Shown in pieces: positions 1 to 5,710 of a stretch of DNA of 5,710 bases. Position 1 is the stretch's first letter, and each line of letters opens with the position of its first letter. Under the pieces are notes generated by a model, which worked only from the letters and a program-made list of their open reading frames with translations, was not told where the DNA came from and searched no databases. Position numbers and translations under genes: made by a program. The stretch is taken from NCBI GenBank assembly GCA_025362415.1, contig JANYGM010000459.1:1-5710 (forward strand). The letters are read 5' to 3'. The DNA is from a bacterium. Its GTDB lineage: Bacteria; Bacteroidota; Bacteroidia; Cytophagales; Thermonemataceae.

Positions 1-39
1 CCCAATATGCGAAAGCAACACGACAAAAAATTTATTCAT
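1..39 (-). CDS. Possible start of a minus-strand gene, cut by the window edge
   Basis: An ATG on the minus strand (complement of 37-39) opens a frame that stays open to the left edge and reads MNKFFVVLLSHIG. One lysine followed by a hydrophobic run resembles the beginning of a signal peptide or membrane anchor. An AT-rich stretch lies just upstream, and the putative tsaD terminator lies upstream of that. Only 13 codons are visible, so this could be chance. The same bases are also open on the plus strand in two frames, which would instead make them the tail of a gene convergent with tsaD. No function can be assigned. Confidence 0.25.
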   Translation of the reverse strand, partial: MNKFFVVLLSHIG

Positions 40-52
40 TAAAAAATAAGCT

Positions 53-75
53 AAAACCTGCTCTACGAGGGCAGG
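53..75 (-). terminator. Weak hairpin plus T-run downstream of tsaD
   Basis: Read on the minus strand, CCTGC (75-71) pairs with GCAGG (61-57) around a 9-nt loop. It is followed directly by TTTT (56-53), and a further T-run lies at 46-41. This lies about 60 bases past the tsaD stop and points the right way to end its transcript. The stem is only 5 bp, so intrinsic termination is plausible but not strong. It shares bases 68-75 with the GC-rich palindrome at 68-91, and the two folds would exclude each other. Confidence 0.4.
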
Positions 76-91
76 GGCAAGCCCAGCCCCT
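68..91. repeat. GC-rich imperfect palindrome, REP-like intergenic element
   Basis: AGGG (68-71) pairs with CCCT (88-91) and GGGC (75-78) with GCCC (81-84), with a 3x3 internal loop and a central AA. An alternative fold pairs GGGGC (74-78) with GCCCC (86-90). The block is almost entirely G and C inside a strongly AT-rich region, which is unlike anything else in the window. Its composition and symmetry suggest a dispersed intergenic repeat or the stem of a transcription-ending structure. Only one copy is visible here, so dispersion is inferred. Confidence 0.5.
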
Positions 92-121
92 ACAAAATAC
101 ATCTTGCGTAACATCAGTTGA

Positions 122-135
122 TAATTCGTAATTGA
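122..135. repeat. Degenerate heptamer pair abutting the tsaD stop
   Basis: TAATTCG (122-128) is followed immediately by TAATTGA (129-135), two 7-bp units differing at the last two positions. The pair ends at the base next to the tsaD stop codon. On its own this could be chance in AT-rich DNA. It is listed because a perfect heptamer array with the same 7-bp period occurs at the other end of the gene. Confidence 0.3.
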
Positions 136-1185
136 TTAAATTTCCCAGCGTGCCATTGGGCTGATATTTTGGGAAGAAAAATCATTTTGCAAAAATTTAT
201 AATGTGCCACCATTGCAATCATAGCAGCATTGTCGGTACAATATTGGAATTGTGGAATATAAATATTCCAAGAATGTTTTTCTCCTAATAAAATTAAAGT
301 TTCTCTAAGTCCAGAGTTAGCAGAAACTCCGCCCGCAATAGCAATTTCTTTTATTCCAGTTTGTTGAATAGCTTTTTTTAGTTTATAAAGAAGGTTTTTT
401 ATGAGTGTAAACTGAAAACTAGCACAAATATCATTTATATTTTGTTCTATAAAATTTGCATTTTTCATAGTTTCTTTATTGATAAAATTCAAAAAAGAAG
501 TTTTGATACCACTAAAAGAAAAATTTAGTTCAGGCATATCCACAAGTGGAAACAAAAAAGCATTAGGATTACCTGTTTTGGCATATTTATCTATCAAAGC
601 ACCGCCAGGATACGGCAAACCCAACATTTTTGCTGCTTTGTCAAATGCCTCCCCTACTGCATCATCTTGCGTTTCACCCAAAACGTGCATCACTAAAAAA
701 TCCTCCACAAGTACAATTTGTGTATGTCCGCCACTTACGGTAAGACATAAAAACGGAAATTTTGGTTTGGGGTCATCAATAAAATGTGCCAAAATATGCG
801 CCTGCATATGATTTACCTCTATCAAAGGGATATTTAGACCAAGTGCCATAGCTTTTGCAAAAGAAACACCCACCAAAAGCGACCCCAAAAGACCTGGTCC
901 ACGAGTAAAAGCAATAGCATTTAACTGATTTTTTTGTATATTTGCCTCTCTAAGTGCAACATCTACCACTGCAACTACGTTTTGCTGATGCGCCCTAGAG
1001 GCAAGTTCTGGAACAATTCCGCCATATTTTGCATGAATTTCTTGAGATGCAACAATATTAGATAAAATTTTGCTATCTTGTATCACAGAAGCAGAAGTAT
1101 CATCACAAGAAGATTCAATAGCAAGAATAGTTGTGAGTTGTGAGTTGTGAGTTGTGAGTTTTAATGTATTAGATACGTCTGGCAT
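136..1185 (-). CDS. tsaD: tRNA N6-threonylcarbamoyladenosine transferase subunit TsaD
   Basis: TsaD (Gcp/Kae1/Qri7 family, ASKHA fold) transfers the threonylcarbamoyl group made by TsaC/TsaB-type partners onto A37 of tRNAs that read ANN codons. It acts in the cytoplasm in a TsaB-TsaD-TsaE complex. The 349-residue length fits the family plus a short N-terminal addition. Visible landmarks are ILAIESSCDDTS (20-31), the metal-binding HMQAH (H126, H130), SGGHT (151-155), DDAVGEAFDKAAKMLGLPYP (174-193), NFSFSGIKTS (221-230), the nucleotide-binding AIAGGVSANS (282-291), CTDNAAMIA with metal-ligand D318 (316-324), and the usual C-terminal ARW (345-347). All key residues are present, so the enzyme should be active. 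The start is the only ATG/GTG/TTG ahead of ILAIESS. It gives a 19-residue extension, MPDVSNTLKLTTHNSQLTT, about half of which is encoded by a 7-bp tandem repeat. It is transcribed divergently from the TamB-type gene, and a weak hairpin follows the stop. Confidence 0.97.
   Translation of the reverse strand: MPDVSNTLKLTTHNSQLTTILAIESSCDDTSASVIQDSKILSNIVASQEIHAKYGGIVPELASRAHQQNVVAVVDVALREANIQKNQLNAIAFTRGPGLLGSLLVGVSFAKAMALGLNIPLIEVNHMQAHILAHFIDDPKPKFPFLCLTVSGGHTQIVLVEDFLVMHVLGETQDDAVGEAFDKAAKMLGLPYPGGALIDKYAKTGNPNAFLFPLVDMPELNFSFSGIKTSFLNFINKETMKNANFIEQNINDICASFQFTLIKNLLYKLKKAIQQTGIKEIAIAGGVSANSGLRETLILLGEKHSWNIYIPQFQYCTDNAAMIAMVAHYKFLQNDFSSQNISPMARWEI
1131..1158. repeat. Four perfect copies of heptamer TTGTGAG inside the tsaD 5' end
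   Basis: TTGTGAG is repeated four times without error (1131-1137, 1138-1144, 1145-1151, 1152-1158). Partial units on each side (AG at 1129-1130, TT at 1159-1160) make about 32 bp of periodic sequence. On the tsaD strand the unit is CTCACAA, read in three successive frames to give the LTTHNSQLTT-like peptide just before the conserved ILAIESS strand. Because 7 is not a multiple of 3, gain or loss of one or two units would put the upstream ATG out of frame with the catalytic domain, while a change of three units would keep frame. Heptanucleotide tandem arrays resemble the STRR repeats known from cyanobacteria; that comparison is by period only. Confidence 0.9.
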
Positions 1186-1253
1186 AGTTTTTGGATAAGA
1201 TAAAGTAGAGATAAAGCAATGCCTTATCTAACGAAAAACAAACAAATAATTGA
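1186..1253. promoter_or_regulatory. Divergent intergenic spacer with an imperfect palindrome
   Basis: This short spacer must supply the promoter of tsaD and probably that of the TamB-type gene. An imperfect inverted repeat spans 1209-1229: AGATAA (1209-1214) matches TTATCT (1224-1229) and GC (1216-1217) matches GC (1221-1222), with one mismatched pair and an AAT centre. It lies about 25 bases upstream of the tsaD start, where an operator or a leader hairpin could sit. No convincing Bacteroidota promoter (TTTG ... TAnnTTTG) was found on either strand. Role inferred from position only. Confidence 0.35.
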
Positions 1254-1272
1254 CAAATAAATAACCAAATAA
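1243..1272. repeat. Three CAAATAA direct repeats at helical spacing
   Basis: CAAATAA occurs at 1243-1249, 1254-1260 and 1266-1272, so the copies begin 11 and 12 bases apart, close to one turn of DNA. They sit between the two divergent genes and overlap the uncertain 5' end of the TamB-type frame. They could be binding sites for a regulator on one face of the helix, or a decayed short tandem repeat. Low sequence complexity here makes chance a real alternative. Confidence 0.4.
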
Positions 1273-4200
1273 ATACTATTTACTACAAAGAAGACAATAT
1301 TGACAAAGAAAAACAAGAAAATTCAATAGATAACGCATCAGAAAATCTACAAAAAAATCCTGCTGAAATTCCTACTGAAACCCTTGTAAAATCTGACGAA
1401 ACCACTAATACGCCTGATAATACTCCCAAGCGCAAAGATAGAGGTTTTGTCTGGAAATCCTTTATTTTTTTACTGAAAACGCTCAAATGGAGCATTTATT
1501 CTGTTGTGTTTTTGGTTTTACTGATAGTTGCATTACTTGCTATTCCTGCCGTACAGACGTTTTTGGCGCAAAAAGCCTCTTTTGAACTCTCCAAAATGAT
1601 GGGTTTTGAAATTACTATTCAAAAACTTACCCTCAACCTACTTAATCAAGACCTTATTCTTAAAGATGTTATTGTTTTAGACCGTCAAAAGCAAGAAATG
1701 ATAAATTTGGGCGAACTTCGTGTCAATTTTGATAAATATACAATCATACAAGGGAATGATGTTTTATTGGATAAAGTTTTGCTCAAAAATGGCTCTGTCA
1801 ATCTTATTACAGATAAGAAAACTAATAATATGAACTTTGATAAGTTTCTGACTGTCATTGATTCATTGATGACACCTAGCACGCCACAACCAAAAAAGAA
1901 AAGAAAACGTGCGCCCGTTTTTACCATAAAACGTGCCCTTATAGAAGATATGGCATTTAGTTACAACGACCAAAAACCTGATTCTATCAAAAATGGCTTT
2001 GATTATTACCATTTTAGGTTAGATAAACTTAATGGTTCTGTTGATAATTTTTTGCTTGTTGGTGATACTATTCAACTCAAAGTCAATGACTTAAAAGCCT
2101 TTGACAACGCCTCTGGACTGGATATTAAAAAAGCTGATATGCTTTTTAGGACAACAAAAAACACAATGGAATTTCTGAATATGGGAATGGAAGTTGGCAA
2201 TTCTTTTATTTCTGATAGTTTGGTGATGAATTACCATTCTATGAAAGATTTTAGTGATTTTAATAATTGTGTGGATTTGCAGGCAAATCTCAAAAATACT
2301 CGCATACATACGCAAGATTTGGCACTTTTTGCCCCTACCCTACGCAAATATGATGACTTCTGGACTGCAAATACAAAGGTTTCTGGTACAGTAAGCAATA
2401 TTACACTTGATAAAATGGAACTTGGCTTTGGAAACCAAAGTAAAATAATTGGTAAAGCAACTTTCAAAAATCTGCCTGATGTGGACAAAATGTACACACA
2501 AATGGATATGAAAAACTCTGTTATTTTTGTAGAAGATTGTCAGCAATATATTGATGATGAAAAGATTTTTGGCTATGCGCACAAGTTTGGCGTAATGCAA
2601 TTTAATGGTAAATTTGATGGCACAATGTATGATTTTGTCGCAAATGGAGATTTTAGAACTGCGTTAGGAGATTTTAAAACGGATATTAGAATGATTTTGC
2701 CACAAAATAATAACAAAAATTATTCTCAAAAACCATTTTATAAAGGTACACTCAAAACTAATAATTTTGCGGTTGGGCGACTTATTGATGAAGAAAAAAC
2801 TATACAAAATGTTACTATTGATGCAAAACTAGAAGGTTACGGCTTTAATCTGAATGATTTGGATACAAAAGTTGATGCAAAAATAGCTTCTATTGGATTG
2901 CAAGGCTATAATTATAAAGGTTTGAGTATTGATGGAAAAATAAAAGATAAGTATTTTGTAGGTGATTTTGATAGCGCAGACCCCAATGCAAAAATGGATT
3001 TGAAAGGAGAAATAAATTTGCAAAATGTCCAAAACAATCCAAATAATCCAAATAAAATATCAGAGAATACTTATAATGATGTTTTTGGCAAAATAAAAAT
3101 CAAAGGGATAGTACATCAACTTAATTTTGATGAGCTGGGTTTTAGCAATAAAAATGCCGCTTTTTCTGGAAAAATTGATATTGATACTCGTGGGCTAAAT
3201 CTGGAAGATATTGTAGGGCGTGCCGACATTGAAAATGCCCTTATTACCTACGACAAAACAGAAATTTTAGTTAAAAACATCAATTTCTTTTCAGAAAAAA
3301 CAGACAAAAGCAGGGTTTTTCGTTTTAACTCCGACCTTGCTAGCGTGCTTGCAGAAGGTGATTTTACGTTTCAAAACGTGATTACTGATGCTGGGCATCT
3401 TGTCAAAGAATATAATCTTGCTTTTTTTAATAAAGTTAAAGAACTACAAAATTATTACGACAATAAAAATAAAATAGCAAAAAATAAAGATAAATCCTTT
3501 AAACTTAATTACGAAATTGAAGTAAATAATCTTTTGCCTGTTTTGCAACTTTTTGCCAAAGATTTTTATATAAGCCCCAATACAGGCTTTAAAGGTAGTT
3601 TCTATGGTGGAGATAGCACTCGCTTTTCTCTAAGAAGTACACGCACTATTCCACAACTTACGTTTCAAAAATATAAGACAGATAGTATCAATATAAATTT
3701 TGAAACATATAAAACTGCTTACAAAAACGACATTACAGCACAGCTAGATTTAAGTTCTAAAAAACAAGATTTTGGCACGCTAAAATCTGAAAATTTCTTG
3801 CTTAACTCCGTTTGGTACAAAGGAATTATTGATTTTAGTACATCTATAAAACAACAAAAAGAAACCAATTATACCAATTTGAATGGTAGTGTGGCATTTT
3901 TTGATGATTACACCAACATAGAACTTAGTGAAAATAGTTTGGTACAAATCAATAACGAAAAATGGAATTTTTCTCCTTATAAGCAAGTGAGGATTTTTAA
4001 TGACGGCAAAAAAACCGTAAATTTTGATGATTTGCACCTCACGAGTGGCAAACAAGATATTTCTATCAATGGCGCAATTTCGGATAGTATAGCACGCAAA
4101 ACGCTGAATATCAACGTAGAAAGATTTACGCTAAATACGCTTACACCACTTGTAGGCAAAAAAATGGGCGGACTTTTAAGCGCAAAAATCAATATAAAAG

Positions 4201-5710
4201 ATGTCTATCAAGAACTAAAAATTGGTGGTAGTATTGATGTGAAAGATTTTGATTTTGAAAAAATTTATGTAGGAAATATCAAAGGTACTTCTAGTTGGAA
4301 CAATGCCAAAAAATGGGTAGAAGCTGATGTAGAAGTTGTCAATAAGGATAAACCAATCCTTAATGTCAAAGGAAAATATATACCCAAAAGCAATGAAATG
4401 GACTTTTTTGCTGATTTGAAAGCTATTGATATGCGCCTTGCAGAAAGTTTTATTAAAGAATATGTAAGTGATATTTCTGGTAATCTCTCTGGCGGAATTA
4501 GCATCAAAGGACAGCCCGAAAAACCTATTATTACAGGTTTTGCAGCAGTACATAGAGGACAGTTTAAAGTGAATTATTTAGGTGCAAAACTTGGTTTTTC
4601 TGATACAATTCATATCAAACAAAATAGTATCAATATCAAAAATAGCTATCTAACAGACAAAAACAACAATAAAGCAAGCCTCAATGCACTGATTACTCAC
4701 GACAATTTTAAGGAAATTGAAATGAATATCAATGTTGATATGAAAAATTTTATGGTACTCAACACAACAGAAGATGACAATAGTTTATATTACGGAAATA
4801 TCATAACAACAGGTGATATGCGCTTTTCTGGCTCACCAAACGACCTTTATATACAAGCAAACGCCAAAACAGAAAAAGGAACTAAAATTTCTTTGCCACT
4901 TGATGGCTTTCAAAGTGTGAGCGAAAGCAATTATATCAAATTTACTAATTTTAATAATCCTATAAAAGATTCTCTCAAAAATAAAGCCCAAAAAATCAAT
5001 CTCAATGGTATCAAAATGGACATAAATCTCAATGTAACAGATGATGCTAGTTTTGAAATTATCTTAGACCGCACCGCAAATGATATGATTTCGGGAAATG
5101 GAAACGGCAGAATACAAATGGGAATTGATACAAGAGGGGATTTTGGTATGTGGGGAGATTATATTATCACAATGGGAAAATATAATTTTACGCTTATGAA
5201 CTTTGTAAGCAAAGAATTTAGCATAAAACCTAATTCTGATAGCCGTATTTTCTTTGAAGGAAGTTTGTATAAAACTTCCCTGCAAATCAATGCCTCTTAC
5301 GACCAATATACGTCTTTTAAACCACTTATTGACCTTTCTACTGTGGCAAATGCCAACGACCCAGAGTATTCTGTGCGTTATCCTGTGAATGTAGGTTTAA
5401 ATTTGACAGGTGATTTGTTTGCGCCAACTATCAAAATGGGCTTTGATTTCAAAGGTTTTGAAAATTCTGTGCCTAATCCTGTGATTAAACGTACTATTTC
5501 GTTGTTTAAAACTCGTGTGGATAATGATGACGCAGAGCGCAACCGCCAAGCATTTAGTTTGATTGCAACAGGCTCATTTTTGCCTGAAAATTCGTTTAGT
5601 GGTGCAGGCGTAAATAGTGCCAGCCGTACTGTAAGCCAGTTTTTGACTTCTCAAATCAGTACAATTATGTCGCAGGTGGACAAAAATTTGGAAATAGATG
5701 TAGATTTATT
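1254..5710 (+). CDS. tamB: TamB-family translocation/assembly module protein, 3' end outside window, start uncertain
   Basis: TamB-family proteins are anchored in the inner membrane by one N-terminal helix and span the periplasm as a long beta-sheet groove. They work with BamA-like outer-membrane partners and are implicated in outer-membrane protein insertion and phospholipid transport. The frame is open without interruption from the stop at 1251-1253 to the right edge. Numbering from an ATT at 1278, residues about 2-60 are a polar Asn/Lys/Glu/Thr-rich cytoplasmic tail ending in a basic patch (KRKDR). A transmembrane helix follows at about 71-92, then the family hallmark IPAVQTFLAQKASFELSKMM and the AsmA-like strand LGELRVNFD. 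Beta-rich sequence fills about 1,100 residues. The PF04357-type C-terminal domain shows DGFQSVSESNYIKF (from 1209), GDYIITMGKYNFTLMNFVSK (from 1293), VNVGLNLTGDLFAPTIKMGF (from 1370) and NRQAFSLIATGSFLP (from 1422). Probably only some tens of residues are missing at the end. No ATG, GTG or TTG lies in frame before the helix: the first are GTG 1506, inside the helix, and ATG 1596, beyond it. The true start is therefore a rare codon such as ATT 1278, or ATG 1219 joined by a one-base indel. Confidence 0.93.
3036..3053 (+). repeat. In-frame 9-bp tandem duplication (Asn-Pro-Asn twice)
   Basis: AATCCAAAT is repeated twice in tandem within the TamB-type gene, aligned to codons and encoding NPNNPN in a local Asn-rich stretch (VQNNPNNPNKIS). 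The 9-bp unit preserves frame. It probably lies in a loop between beta strands, where length variation would be tolerated. Confidence 0.7.

Noticed and set aside
479..811. 110-codon plus-strand open frame
   Set aside because: It lies wholly inside tsaD, whose conserved motifs fix the opposite strand as coding; the translation has no recognisable features.
1250..1278. TTGACA (1250-1255) with AATACT 16 bases downstream, resembling a sigma70 promoter
   Set aside because: Primary Bacteroidota promoters use a different consensus, the -10 match is only 4 of 6, and such matches are common in AT-rich DNA. It would also place the transcript start past most of the candidate start codons.
1186..1290. 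Bacteroidota-type promoter (TAnnTTTG) for tsaD on the minus strand
   Set aside because: Several TTTG words occur, but none has TA at the right distance together with a -33 element at proper spacing.
1283..1495. Minus-strand open frame opposite the TamB N-terminus
   Set aside because: It is antisense to the polar tail and anchor of the TamB-type protein, which make sense on the plus strand; the Ser/Leu/Phe-rich product is typical of a shadow frame.
1879..1935. Run of basic residues (KKKRKR) in the TamB-type protein, suggestive of a domain boundary or localisation signal
   Set aside because: Basic linkers at this point, just after the first AsmA-like block, are usual in Bacteroidota TamB proteins; no special meaning is needed.
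1685..5306. Many minus-strand open frames of 67-112 codons
   Set aside because: All are antisense to the uninterrupted TamB-type frame; their Ile/Phe/Cys-rich products are reverse-strand shadows of AT-rich beta-strand codons.
1..5710. A previously undescribed system (defence, mobile or RNA-based)
   Set aside because: Both real genes belong to well-known families in an ordinary arrangement, and the non-coding stretches are too short to hold another system.

Overview
The window is AT-rich. It holds one complete housekeeping gene on the minus strand and one very long, 3'-truncated gene on the plus strand, arranged head to head. The organism is most likely a member of Bacteroidota. The plus-strand protein has the typical Bacteroidota TamB layout and C-terminal motifs, no Shine-Dalgarno-like sequence stands out ahead of either gene, and codon use is strongly A/T-biased. 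A Cytophagales-like lineage is a guess, not a demonstration.

Layout: bases 1-135 are intergenic or hold the edge of another gene. They contain a short possible minus-strand gene start at the left edge, a GC-rich imperfect palindrome, a weak terminator-like hairpin and a degenerate pair of heptamers that abuts the tsaD stop codon. Bases 136-1185 (minus) encode TsaD, which carries out the universal t6A37 modification of ANN-decoding tRNAs. Its N-terminal codons contain four perfect copies of a 7-bp tandem repeat. Bases 1186-1253 are the divergent spacer, with an imperfect palindrome and part of a set of three CAAATAA direct repeats. From about base 1254 to the right edge, one open frame (plus) encodes at least 1,477 residues of a TamB-family protein, an inner-membrane-anchored periplasm-spanning beta-rich protein linked to outer-membrane biogenesis. 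The gene continues beyond the window; probably several tens of residues are missing.

The two genes share no pathway: one modifies tRNA in the cytoplasm and the other acts in the cell envelope. From memory, tsaD/tamB divergent adjacency is common in Bacteroidota, so the context is ordinary. I see no defence system, mobile element, CRISPR array, tRNA or rRNA. The points worth a second look are the heptamer array inside the tsaD start region, whose copy number would control reading frame, and the lack of any ATG, GTG or TTG start upstream of the TamB membrane anchor. The latter implies either a rare start codon or a one-base indel in an A-run near 1255-1257.
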